Part shown: in pieces, positions 1 to 7,637 of the stretch
Numbering within the stretch: position 1 is the first letter of the stretch
Layout: each line of letters opens with the position of its first letter
Notes under the pieces: model-generated
Databases searched by the model: none
What the model was told of the DNA's origin: nothing
The model's input: the letters and a program-made list of their open reading frames with translations, nothing else
Position numbers and translations under genes: made by a program
DNA from: Sphingomonas sp.
GTDB lineage: Bacteria; Pseudomonadota; Alphaproteobacteria; Sphingomonadales; Sphingomonadaceae
Length of the DNA: 29,480 bases
Assembly: GCA_025981625.1 (NCBI GenBank)
Contig: JAICXF010000018.1
Span: 1-29,480 of the forward strand
Direction of reading: 5' to 3'

Positions 1-117
1 ATGCCCGGCATCTACGCCGCCGGCGACCTCGCCAACCCCCTCATGCCCTCGGTCACCACGGCATCGTGGCAGGGCGCGATGGCGGGTATCTTCGCCCAGC
101 AGTCGATGCTGGTTTGA
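1..117 (+). CDS. C-terminal fragment of thioredoxin-reductase-like FAD/NAD(P) oxidoreductase
   Basis: Frame 1 is open from the first base to a TGA at 115-117, giving 38 residues. They contain the motif PGIYAAGDL followed by a stretch ending VTTASWQGAMAG. This is the usual C-terminal FAD-contacting segment of the thioredoxin reductase / ferredoxin-NADP reductase-like flavoproteins: a GD motif closing the FAD site, then a helix with a small-residue pattern. The gene starts upstream of the window, so the first ATG here is internal and not a start. It points in the same direction as the sigma-factor gene but is separated from it by about 800 bases, so it is probably a different transcription unit. 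The exact substrate cannot be told from this tail. Confidence 0.75.
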   Translation: MPGIYAAGDLANPLMPSVTTASWQGAMAGIFAQQSMLV

Positions 118-932
118 GCACAGATCCCCTCTCGGGTTGTCCTAGGCCCCAACCTTCGTGCACTTAAGCCCCTGTCGCCGGGGATGATGGTGCTTCGAAG
201 CAGCATCGCTCACGCCAGTTTCAATGTGGCTCGCCACTCCTGGAAACGGCGATAGCTTTGACCCTCGCTACGTGCCCGCAGTTCGCTAACGCCTAGATCG
301 CCGGTCAGTGCAGCGAGCCGACGTGCTGCGTCGTCAAAGCAGTGGGCAGATTTGGTCACCCCTTGCCGCCACAAATGACCTGTCGACGCACCGCACGCCG
401 ATGTCTGCTTTCGAGAAGCGGGTAACCAAGAGCGGACAGACCGCCACCCACCATTCCAAGACGGTTTGCCCGTCGCACCGGGATATGCCGTTTAGAAACC
501 CAAACCGGCATCAGCCCGACTGTCCAAGGACATTTAGTGAGCCTGCACTCACGAACCTAGTGCCGGCATGGCGCTCGTCAGGCATGAATATGCAGTCACA
601 AGCTGAGCTCAGGCACATTCATCGACTGAACCTCGCTCAGCCGTTTCGTCGGCACGTTGCCGAGCCGAAAAATGGCCGGCACTGCCTGGTTTTCGCTAGC
701 GAACCACTGTGCTTGTGATCCGGGCATGACCGGCTGATCAGCCGAGCGTTTGAGTAGTCCCGCGGAAGTCCCGGCGGCAACGGCGATAGGATGCAAGGTT
801 GGATGATAACGGCGCTGGCGCGCTCAACCGGCCTGGCAACGACCGTATTCGGAGATGCGCATGCCGGTATTTTCTCCGTCGGGTGTCTTCATTATCGGCT
901 GGGCATGAACAGACGGCAGCGAAAGCGCGACT
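118..932. other. Intergenic region without a convincing intact gene
   Basis: Roughly 800 bases separate the oxidoreductase end from the sigma-factor gene. The open frames here (for example 308-718 plus and 596-796 minus) have compositions rich in Arg, Ser, His and Pro, no domain I recognise and no clear ribosome-binding site. I treat them as chance frames. The one coding-like patch is a minus-strand stretch at about 210-378, listed separately. I see no tRNA and no promoter that I can support, although the promoter for the downstream operon should lie in this interval. Confidence 0.5.
210..378 (-). pseudogene. Possible 3' remnant of a minus-strand gene
   Basis: Read on the minus strand, about 55 codons ending at a TGA (complement of 210-212) give a protein-like C-terminal sequence. 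It runs from WRQGVTKSA through an Ala/Arg/Leu helix-like segment to the end RRFQEWRATLKLA. The amino acid composition and helical periodicity look more like real protein than the frames around it. Upstream of about 378 the frame remains open but loses protein-like character, and no start with a ribosome-binding site is visible. I do not recognise the family. It may be the truncated tail of a gene disrupted by rearrangement, or a coincidence. Confidence 0.2.
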
Positions 933-1502
933 TTGGTTGACAATGGCGATCTACAGGAATGGTTCTGCAAGGAGGTGCTGCCGCTTGAGTCAGCACTGAC
1001 GGCGTTTATCAGGCGGAATTGGCGCGAGGTGAACGACGTGATCGACATCCGGCAAGAGGTATACGAGCGGGCGCTGGTGGGGGCCCAAAGCGGACTTCCG
1101 CACCACACATCGGGCTATCTCTACACGATAGCCCGAAACCATATCGCCAATCGCGCCCGCCGGGCCAAGATCGTTTCGTTCGATATTCTGGCGGACCTCG
1201 ACGCAGAGCTGCCTGGATGCGCCTTCGAACCGGAGCCGGCGCTGATTGCACGCGACGAGCTGAGGCAGGCTTTGCGTGGCCTCGAACAGCTCCCGCCGCG
1301 GTGCCGTGAGGTCGTGCAGCTGCGCAAGCTCGAAGGCCTCAGCACGCGTGAGGTCGCCGAGCGTATGGGAATCGGCATCGATACGGTCGAAAAGCAGCTC
1401 GCGATGGGTATTCGGGCCCTCACAGACTTCATGCTGGGTGGAAGCGGCAAGATTGAACGTCGAAGCCGGATCGGCCTGCGCCGGAAGCGGGAAGTGCAAT
1501 GA
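933..1502 (+). CDS. FecI-type ECF sigma factor
   Basis: This 189-residue protein is an extracytoplasmic-function sigma factor of the FecI class, which directs RNA polymerase to a TonB-receptor operon when released by its FecR partner. Region 2 covers about residues 15-75, with an acidic DIRQEVYERA segment and then SGYLYTIARNHIANRARR, the -10 recognition and melting helix. Region 4 covers about residues 105-165 and contains LPPRCREVVQLRKLEGLSTREVAERMG, the helix-turn-helix for the -35 element. The start is TTG at 933. The frame has a TGA at 906-908 and no ATG in between, so TTG is the first usable codon; a GTG near 975 would cut into region 2. The gene ends in an ATGA overlap (1499-1502) with fecR, so the two are translationally coupled. 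Confidence 0.9.
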   Translation: MVDNGDLQEWFCKEVLPLESALTAFIRRNWREVNDVIDIRQEVYERALVGAQSGLPHHTSGYLYTIARNHIANRARRAKIVSFDILADLDAELPGCAFEPEPALIARDELRQALRGLEQLPPRCREVVQLRKLEGLSTREVAERMGIGIDTVEKQLAMGIRALTDFMLGGSGKIERRSRIGLRRKREVQ

Positions 1503-2458
1503 GCCCGGCCCGCGAGATCGAAACAGTCGCCGCCACCTGGCTGATGCGGCGCGAGGAGCCGCACTGGTCGCCTGACGACGAAGCTCAGCTCCAGTCATGG
1601 CTCGACCAGTCCCATGCCCACAAGGCCGCCTTTTGGCGCCTGGAATATGGCTGGCGCGCTGCCGATCGCATCCGAGCGCTCGGCCCCGTTCCAGCCGTGT
1701 TTGAGCCCAGGGGTCACGCCGCTATCCGGCATTGGCAGCCGTTTGCAATCGCCGCCTCCCTCGCCGCATTGGTGCTCGCGGTTCCGGGGGCGCTGTATTT
1801 TACCTCGCCAGCCCCGGCGCCCGTGAGCAACTATCAAACGCCGCTTGGTGGACACCAGCAGGTCGCGCTGCCCGACGGCAGCACGGTCGAGCTGAACACG
1901 ACCACTGCGATCCGTACCGTCGTTTCCAGAGCCCAGCGCGATGTGTGGCTCGAGAAAGGGGAGGCATTCTTCTCGGTACGGCATTTGGGGGTGCCGTTCG
2001 TCGTTCATGCGGGTCCGCGCATGGTGACGGTGCTTGGTACGAAATTTTCGGTCACGCGCGAAGGCGATCAGGTCCGCGTGGCCGTCATCGAAGGGCGGGT
2101 GCGCGTTTCGGATGCGAATCCAAGCGAACCGTCGCCGACGGCGACGATTACCCGCGGCGACATCCTCGAAGCGCAGGGCGGCTCCACCCTTGTCGTGCAG
2201 GATGCCGAAACGAAGGTGGAGCGGTCGCTCGCCTGGCGCGATGGATTGCTGCAATTTGATTCGACGCCGCTCAGCGATGCTGCCGCGGAGTTCAATCGTT
2301 ACAATCAGCACAAAATTGTCGTGACAGGCACGGCCGGCACGATTCCGATCGGCGGTAGCTTCAAAGCCTCGAATACCAGCGCTTTTGCTCGTTTGCTGCA
2401 CGAAGCATACGGGCTTCAGGTCGAAGAAACACCGACGGAAACAAAAATTTCCGGCTGA
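1499..2458 (+). CDS. FecR-family anti-sigma / sigma regulator
   Basis: This is a 319-residue inner-membrane regulator that holds the FecI-type sigma factor and passes a signal from the outer-membrane receptor. The N-terminal cytoplasmic part (about 1-50) is the DUF4880-type sigma-binding domain, with a WLMRREE helix and LQSWLDQS. A single membrane helix lies at about residues 80-102. The periplasmic FecR domain (about 110-205) contains LPDGSTVELNTTT, EKGEAFFSV and VLGTKFSV, all typical of the family. The last 65 residues, starting near DSTPLSDAAAEFNRYN, are the STN-like DUF4974 region that contacts the receptor signalling domain. Length and domain order are standard. The ATG overlaps the sigma-factor stop, and the receptor gene follows after 64 bases. 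Confidence 0.92.
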   Translation: MSPAREIETVAATWLMRREEPHWSPDDEAQLQSWLDQSHAHKAAFWRLEYGWRAADRIRALGPVPAVFEPRGHAAIRHWQPFAIAASLAALVLAVPGALYFTSPAPAPVSNYQTPLGGHQQVALPDGSTVELNTTTAIRTVVSRAQRDVWLEKGEAFFSVRHLGVPFVVHAGPRMVTVLGTKFSVTREGDQVRVAVIEGRVRVSDANPSEPSPTATITRGDILEAQGGSTLVVQDAETKVERSLAWRDGLLQFDSTPLSDAAAEFNRYNQHKIVVTGTAGTIPIGGSFKASNTSAFARLLHEAYGLQVEETPTETKISG

Positions 2459-2522
2459 TCGTGTTCCGGCTTTTCCAAGGCCGGGTGTCTTCTCCAGTCG
2501 ATAAGAGAGTGGGGAGAGAAGC
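2459..2522 (+). promoter_or_regulatory. fecR-receptor gap with ribosome-binding site and a weak hairpin
   Basis: The 64-base gap has a purine-rich ribosome-binding site (GGGGAG at 2511-2516) six bases before the receptor ATG at 2523. A short inverted repeat, CCGGC at 2466-2470 with GCCGG at 2480-2484 and a nine-base loop, lies just after the fecR stop. It has no T tract. It could lower readthrough or protect an mRNA end, but is too weak to call a terminator. Confidence 0.35.
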
Positions 2523-5477
2523 ATGAAATCGCGTTTGCTCGCCGGCATCGCGCCGGCGATCTATGTCGTTGCGGCAACCACTCCGACTCAGGCTCTTGCG
2601 GCCTCGCAGCGGCAGGCCTTTTCCATCCCCGCCGGGGATCTGAAATCCGCGCTTGACGCTTATGTGCGCCAAGCCGGCCGGCAGCTTATCTATCGCGCCG
2701 ACGTGATCCGCGGGGCTCATTCTCCTGGTGTTCAAGGAAGTCTGACCGCGGATGCGGCGATTGCGGCATTGCTGCGGGGGACCGGGTTTGTCGCGCGCAC
2801 CGACAGGTCGGGCGCCATCGCCATCGTGAGTGCGGTGGGAAACGGACAAAGGGCCGAGGCTGCACCCCAGAACAACCGCACCGCCACTGCTGAGACCAAC
2901 CCGGCAACCGCATCGATCGTCATCGTTGGTACGCGCGCATCGCTACAGAGCGCGGAAGCCGTGAAACGACGCTCGGACGTGATGATCGACGGCATCACGG
3001 CGGACAATATCGGACAGTTGCCCGACGTTTCGATCTCGGAATCGCTCATCCGCATTTCCGGCGTGACATCCAACGACACGGCCCGCGGCTCCGACCAGGT
3101 CGCGATCGACGGCCTTGGACCCGACCTGGTGTCAACGGAATATAATGGACGCATCCTGCCGACCGCCGACGGCGTGACCCGTCGCGTCGGCCTCGCCGGG
3201 CTGCCGACGGAGGGGATCAGCGCCGCTTATGCCCAGAAGACTCCGGATCCTGCGACCATCGAAGGCGGTGTCGCCGGAATCCTGGAACTCCAGACCGTAA
3301 TGCCCCTCGCAACTAGTCGGCGGGGCCTCACGATCGTCCTGCGCGGGCTCTACTCGGATTCCGCGGCAGTGGTTCGCGATACCGACGGGGTCCATCCGTT
3401 GGGTTATCGGGGCGAGGTCAGTTATACCGCCAAACTGGCTCCGAACTTGGGAGTGACCTTCTCCTACGCGCATCTGCGCCAGTCCGATGCGGAAACCGGT
3501 GTTCAGCTCGACGGATGGCGACTGGGGACCGGCGCCAGGACCGACCTTAACGGCGATGGGACGCCCGATGCGCTGCCAACGACGGCGGGCCCGTTCCTGT
3601 CGTCGTTCAACACCACGCGCAACTCGTTGATCGCGACCGCGCAATGGAAGCCCTCGCCCGCAATCTTGATCACCCTCGATGGGCTCTACGATCGTGACCA
3701 CTGGACGTCCGGAACCCGTCGCTATTTTGCCAACGGATTGTTCAGCGGTGGCGCGCCGATCTCGGCGACCGTCACCAACGATGCGGTCGCTGCATTCAGC
3801 GGAACCGCGCAACAGTATCGCGGCACAATCCAGCGATCGGACGTCGTCGACCACACTTATGAAGGCGGCCTCAACCTGCTCTTCGACAAAGGTCCGTTCA
3901 CCGCGAACGTCGATGTCTCGATCGCCGAGGCGGGTCGGGACCGTTTCACGCCTCAGGCAAATTTCGAAAATGCGGCCCCGACCGCGGCTGGCCAGGTCGA
4001 GCCGTTCGCCTATGACGTCCAGGATCGCAACAATGTCGCGTTCACGTTCGCGCCGCTTTCGGCGAACAATTATGCCATTCAGCAGGTGAACACGGTCGCG
4101 CAGAATTCAATCGACCGGCTTGCAGCCTTTCGCGAGGATTCCACTTACCGCATCGGCAATTCTTCCTTTTTGAAATCGCTGCAGTTCGGCGTCAGGGTCG
4201 ATCGCCGTCATCACGTCCAGCAGGTCGACAACACGCTCTACAATTACGCGACGCTCGCCACGCGACCGTCGCTCGATTCAAGTGATCTGGAAACCGCATC
4301 CAATCCGTTCGCACGCACTCCGGGCCGGTTTGGCGGGAGTTCGGCGACCACTTTTCCTTATTACGATCTCGATAGGCTGTTGCAGATCGGAGAGAATGGG
4401 CCGGGCGCTAAGGTCAACCCGCAATATGGCTCGGATTATGGCGCCGGCAGCGACATCCTGGAACGGAGTTATGCGGGCTATGTCCAGGCCAACATCGATA
4501 CAGGCCGCCTGACCGGTAATGTTGGCGCGCGCTATATTCTGACCAACGAAGCCGACCAGGGGCTGTCGGGCACCGATCCAAGCAACGCGGTGTTGCAGAA
4601 GTTCAGAAACTCCTACCGCTATTTTCTGCCTTCGCTGAACCTCAAATATGCGATCACGCCGACCCTGGACCTGCGGTTCGCTGCGTCGCGGACACTGTCG
4701 AGGCCAGTCTTCGGCGACCTCGCCGTCGGCAGTTCGACCAATCTTGCCGCGGTCGACGCCAATGGCTTCGTGACCATCAATCGCGGCAATCCGGATCTCA
4801 AGCCGTTCACTGCAGACGGCATCAACGTCGCCGCGGAATGGCACCCCGATCGGGCGACGAGCTTAGCGCTGTTCGGCTATTACAAATGGGTCACGAACTT
4901 TACGACCCAGTCCACAATCACCTCGACCGTGACGCTCCCCGATGGGACTGTGGTGCCCGCGTTCATCAACCAAACGGTGAATGAGCCAGCCAAGAAGCAT
5001 TTCCGCGGATTTGAAGTGCAGGCGAGGCGGGATCTCAACTTCCTGCCTGGCGCGCTGCGCTATCTGGGCATCCAGGGCAACTGGAATCACAACAGCACCG
5101 ATGCGCGCGATACCTTCACGTCGCTCGTTGGTCACACGATTGACGTGCTTCCGATCAACTTCTCGCGAGATGTGGTCAACGCGCAGCTTTACTACAGCCA
5201 CCGCGACATCGACGTCCACATCGCCTACCGCTATTACAGCGGCTATTCGCGAACCTTCTCCAACGGCTACCAGTACATGCCCGGAGGACAGTTCGATGCC
5301 GGGATGAGCTTTGCCCTGACACCCGGCGTTCGCCTCCTGGCGAACATGACCAACATCCTCGGCACGACCTTTTACCGCACGACTGCCGATTACCGCCATC
5401 CGGACAGCAACGGCATTCTCCAGCACTACGGATACCAGGGCAGGGACTTCACGCTCGGTATTCGCGCGAACTTCTAA
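2523..5477 (+). CDS. TonB-dependent receptor with STN signalling domain (glycan uptake)
   Basis: This 984-residue outer-membrane receptor imports a large ligand using TonB/ExbBD energy. A signal peptide covers about 1-27 (cleavage near TQALAAS). The secretin/TonB short N-terminal (STN) domain spans about 32-102, from QAFSIPAGDLKSALDAYV to a SGAIAIV strand. This domain is present only in transducers that signal to FecR. The plug begins near residue 135 and contains KRRSDVMIDGITADNIGQLPDVSISESLIRISGV split over consecutive strands, the signature of Caulobacter/Sphingomonas-type carbohydrate receptors. The beta barrel ends in the aromatic C-terminus RANF needed for assembly. Its place behind fecIR and ahead of sulfatase and glycosidase genes suggests that the ligand is a sulfated oligosaccharide rather than a siderophore. 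No SusD partner is present, as expected outside Bacteroidota. Confidence 0.93.
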   Translation: MKSRLLAGIAPAIYVVAATTPTQALAASQRQAFSIPAGDLKSALDAYVRQAGRQLIYRADVIRGAHSPGVQGSLTADAAIAALLRGTGFVARTDRSGAIAIVSAVGNGQRAEAAPQNNRTATAETNPATASIVIVGTRASLQSAEAVKRRSDVMIDGITADNIGQLPDVSISESLIRISGVTSNDTARGSDQVAIDGLGPDLVSTEYNGRILPTADGVTRRVGLAGLPTEGISAAYAQKTPDPATIEGGVAGILELQTVMPLATSRRGLTIVLRGLYSDSAAVVRDTDGVHPLGYRGEVSYTAKLAPNLGVTFSYAHLRQSDAETGVQLDGWRLGTGARTDLNGDGTPDALPTTAGPFLSSFNTTRNSLIATAQWKPSPAILITLDGLYDRDHWTSGTRRYFANGLFSGGAPISATVTNDAVAAFSGTAQQYRGTIQRSDVVDHTYEGGLNLLFDKGPFTANVDVSIAEAGRDRFTPQANFENAAPTAAGQVEPFAYDVQDRNNVAFTFAPLSANNYAIQQVNTVAQNSIDRLAAFREDSTYRIGNSSFLKSLQFGVRVDRRHHVQQVDNTLYNYATLATRPSLDSSDLETASNPFARTPGRFGGSSATTFPYYDLDRLLQIGENGPGAKVNPQYGSDYGAGSDILERSYAGYVQANIDTGRLTGNVGARYILTNEADQGLSGTDPSNAVLQKFRNSYRYFLPSLNLKYAITPTLDLRFAASRTLSRPVFGDLAVGSSTNLAAVDANGFVTINRGNPDLKPFTADGINVAAEWHPDRATSLALFGYYKWVTNFTTQSTITSTVTLPDGTVVPAFINQTVNEPAKKHFRGFEVQARRDLNFLPGALRYLGIQGNWNHNSTDARDTFTSLVGHTIDVLPINFSRDVVNAQLYYSHRDIDVHIAYRYYSGYSRTFSNGYQYMPGGQFDAGMSFALTPGVRLLANMTNILGTTFYRTTADYRHPDSNGILQHYGYQGRDFTLGIRANF

Positions 5478-5493
5478 GCGCCGCTCGCCGATC

Positions 5494-6492
5494 ATGAATC
5501 GCGCTTCTGCGGCATTGGCTGAACTTGGGCCGGACAGTGACGAGATGGTCGCCGTTCCGGCGGCCGAATTCCTCATGGGATCCGATCGGCACTACGTCGA
5601 AGAACGGCCGGTACGCCGTGTTGCGGTGGACGGTTTTCTGATTGATCGGACGCCGGTCACCGTATCCGCCTTCGCCCGGTTCGTCGCCGAGACCGGCTAT
5701 GTGACACTCGCCGAGACCGCGCCGGATCCGCGCGATTATCCAGGATTGCCGCCAGAGCTCGCGCGGCCTGGCTCGATCGTCTTTCGGCAGCCGGCCGCTC
5801 TTGTTGATGCGGACCACATGCAGTGGTGGGACTTCGTGATCGGTGCCGACTGGCGCCACCCCGAAGGTCCGCAAAGCTCGATCGAGGGACGCGAATCCCA
5901 TCCGGTGACCCACGTCGCCCTCGCCGACGCGGCCAGTTACGCCGCCTGGGCCGGCAAGGCTCTGCCGACCGAGGCAGAATGGGAGCTCGCGGCGCGCGGC
6001 GGCCTCAGCGGCGGCGACTACGCCTGGGGCGATGATCTCGAGCCTGGCGGGAAGGTGATGGCCAATTACTGGCACGGTCAATTCCCGACCGAAAATCTGA
6101 TGTCCGACGGTTTTGCAGGAACATCGCCCGTTGGCGCCTTTCCGGCCAATCGGTTCGGCCTGTTCGACATGATCGGCAATGTCTGGGAATGGACCGATGA
6201 CTGGTATTCTGAAGGTATCCAGGCGCGGCAATGCTGCGCGCTGCGCAATCCTCGCGGTGGTTCCCATGAAGCCAGTTTCGAGCCCGGACGCGAGAGCCTC
6301 GGCATAGGACGCAAGGTCCTGAAGGGCGGCTCCCACCTGTGCGCGCCGAATTACTGTCAGCGCTATCGGCCCCCGGCCCGGCTGGCGCAGCCGATCGACA
6401 CCTCGACCTGCCATGTTGGATTTCGATGCGTCGTTCGCGGTGGCGGAGCCGAACCTTTGAGCGACCGCAACTGCACCGGCAGAAGCGGCTGA
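5494..6492 (+). CDS. Formylglycine-generating enzyme (sulfatase-modifying factor)
   Basis: This 332-residue FGE/SUMF1-family enzyme oxidises the active-site cysteine of sulfatases to formylglycine, using oxygen and copper. The FGE fold is evident from EFLMGSD near residue 24, the LPTEAEWELAARGG motif near 155, and IGNVWEWTDDWYS near 230. Towards the C-terminus, KGGSHLCAPNYCQRYR holds the paired catalytic cysteines, Cys283 and Cys288, spaced exactly as in the human enzyme (Cys336/Cys341). The closing GFRCVV motif is also present. There is no signal peptide, so it should act in the cytoplasm on unfolded sulfatases before export. Both sulfatases in this operon are of the Cys type (CxPSR), so it is their likely activator. 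It starts 16 bases after the receptor with no clear ribosome-binding site, and its TGA overlaps the next ATG. Confidence 0.93.
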   Translation: MNRASAALAELGPDSDEMVAVPAAEFLMGSDRHYVEERPVRRVAVDGFLIDRTPVTVSAFARFVAETGYVTLAETAPDPRDYPGLPPELARPGSIVFRQPAALVDADHMQWWDFVIGADWRHPEGPQSSIEGRESHPVTHVALADAASYAAWAGKALPTEAEWELAARGGLSGGDYAWGDDLEPGGKVMANYWHGQFPTENLMSDGFAGTSPVGAFPANRFGLFDMIGNVWEWTDDWYSEGIQARQCCALRNPRGGSHEASFEPGRESLGIGRKVLKGGSHLCAPNYCQRYRPPARLAQPIDTSTCHVGFRCVVRGGGAEPLSDRNCTGRSG

Positions 6493-7637
6493 TGCCCGAA
6501 TTTCTCATTTCGGCCACAGCGGTCATGGCGCTTCTGCTGGCGACGCCGGTCTCAGCGTCGTCGATCTCGACCAGTACGTTCGGAACGCTGCCCGACGGCC
6601 GCGACATCAAGATTATCGCGCTCGACAACGGACGTGGCCTCAAGCTTAGGGTCATCAGCCTGGGTGCCGCCGTGCAATCGCTGGTGACGCCCGATCGTAA
6701 CGGGCGCGAAGCCGACGTCGTACTCGGCTATGACCACCTCCAGGGATATCTCGACAAGAGCGCCTTTTTCGGTGCGACGGTCGGACGGGTCGCCAATCGC
6801 ATCGCTGCCGGCCGATTCACCCTCGACGGCAGGACCTACCAGGTCCCTCTCAACAATGGACCGAACGCCCTGCACGGGGGCACGAGCGGCTTCGACAAGG
6901 TCGTCTGGAGCGTGGTTTCAGCGCGTGGCGGCAAGAGACCGACCGTGACGCTGCGCTATGTCAGTCGCGACGGCGACATGGGGTTCCCCGGCACGTTGAC
7001 CGCGACCGTCTCTTATTCGCTCGACGACCACAACCAGCTTCATATCGACTATGCGGCCACGACCGACGCGCCGACGATCGTCAACCTGTCCAATCACACT
7101 TACTGGAATCTTGGCGGCGAAGGCTCGCCGGCGGGCGCGCTGAGCGAAGTTCTGACGATCCCCGCTGACGCGTTCACTCCAACCGATTCAACCGCGATCC
7201 CGACCGGGCAGTTCGAGCCGGTCGACGGCACGCCGTTCGATTTTCGCAAGCCCACCGCCATCGGCTTGCGCGTGCGCGAGGGCCGTAACCTACAAATCCG
7301 CTATGGCCGCGGCTACGATCATAATTGGGTGGTCAGCCGCAGCCGGCCCAAGGGGCTGCAGCTGATGGCGCGCCTCGCGGACTCACGGTCGGGCCGCGTC
7401 ATGGAACTCCGCTCGAACCAGCCGGGCGTGCAATTCTATTCAGGCAATTTCCTCGACGGGACCATCGCCGGCAAGGGCGGGCACATTTATCGCGAAGGCG
7501 ACGCTGTCGTTCTCGAACCGCAGGCCTTTCCCGACACACCCAATCACCCATCGTTCGGCTCGATCCGGCTCGACCCCGGCCAGGTTTACGAAAACCACAT
7601 CGTCTATCGCTTCACCATCATCGGCGGGCGGCGTTGA
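6492..7637 (+). CDS. galM: Aldose 1-epimerase (mutarotase), exported
   Basis: This enzyme interconverts alpha and beta anomers of aldoses such as galactose. The 381-residue protein starts at the ATG at 6492, which overlaps the FGE stop (TGATG); the frame is open further upstream only inside the previous gene. A signal peptide covers about 1-23 (cleavage near VSASS), so it acts in the periplasm. Family motifs are the GRVANRI arginine (Arg103), NNGPNALHGG (His128), NLSNHTYWNLGG (His202), YDHNWV (Asp276) and LEPQAFPD with the catalytic base Glu342. Length is typical. Its neighbours are sulfatases, glycosidases and a galactose transporter, which makes galactose its probable substrate: it would equilibrate the released anomer before uptake by the symporter or dehydrogenation. 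Confidence 0.92.
   Translation: MPEFLISATAVMALLLATPVSASSISTSTFGTLPDGRDIKIIALDNGRGLKLRVISLGAAVQSLVTPDRNGREADVVLGYDHLQGYLDKSAFFGATVGRVANRIAAGRFTLDGRTYQVPLNNGPNALHGGTSGFDKVVWSVVSARGGKRPTVTLRYVSRDGDMGFPGTLTATVSYSLDDHNQLHIDYAATTDAPTIVNLSNHTYWNLGGEGSPAGALSEVLTIPADAFTPTDSTAIPTGQFEPVDGTPFDFRKPTAIGLRVREGRNLQIRYGRGYDHNWVVSRSRPKGLQLMARLADSRSGRVMELRSNQPGVQFYSGNFLDGTIAGKGGHIYREGDAVVLEPQAFPDTPNHPSFGSIRLDPGQVYENHIVYRFTIIGGRR

Noticed and set aside
308..718. 136-codon plus-strand open frame in the left intergenic region
   Set aside because: Composition rich in Arg, Ser, His and Pro, no domain, no ribosome-binding site, and it overlaps a more protein-like minus-strand patch.
6339..6491. Upstream extension of the aldose 1-epimerase frame
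   Set aside because: Lies inside the formylglycine-generating enzyme gene. The ATG at 6492 gives a clean signal peptide and the same TGATG overlap used by neighbours.
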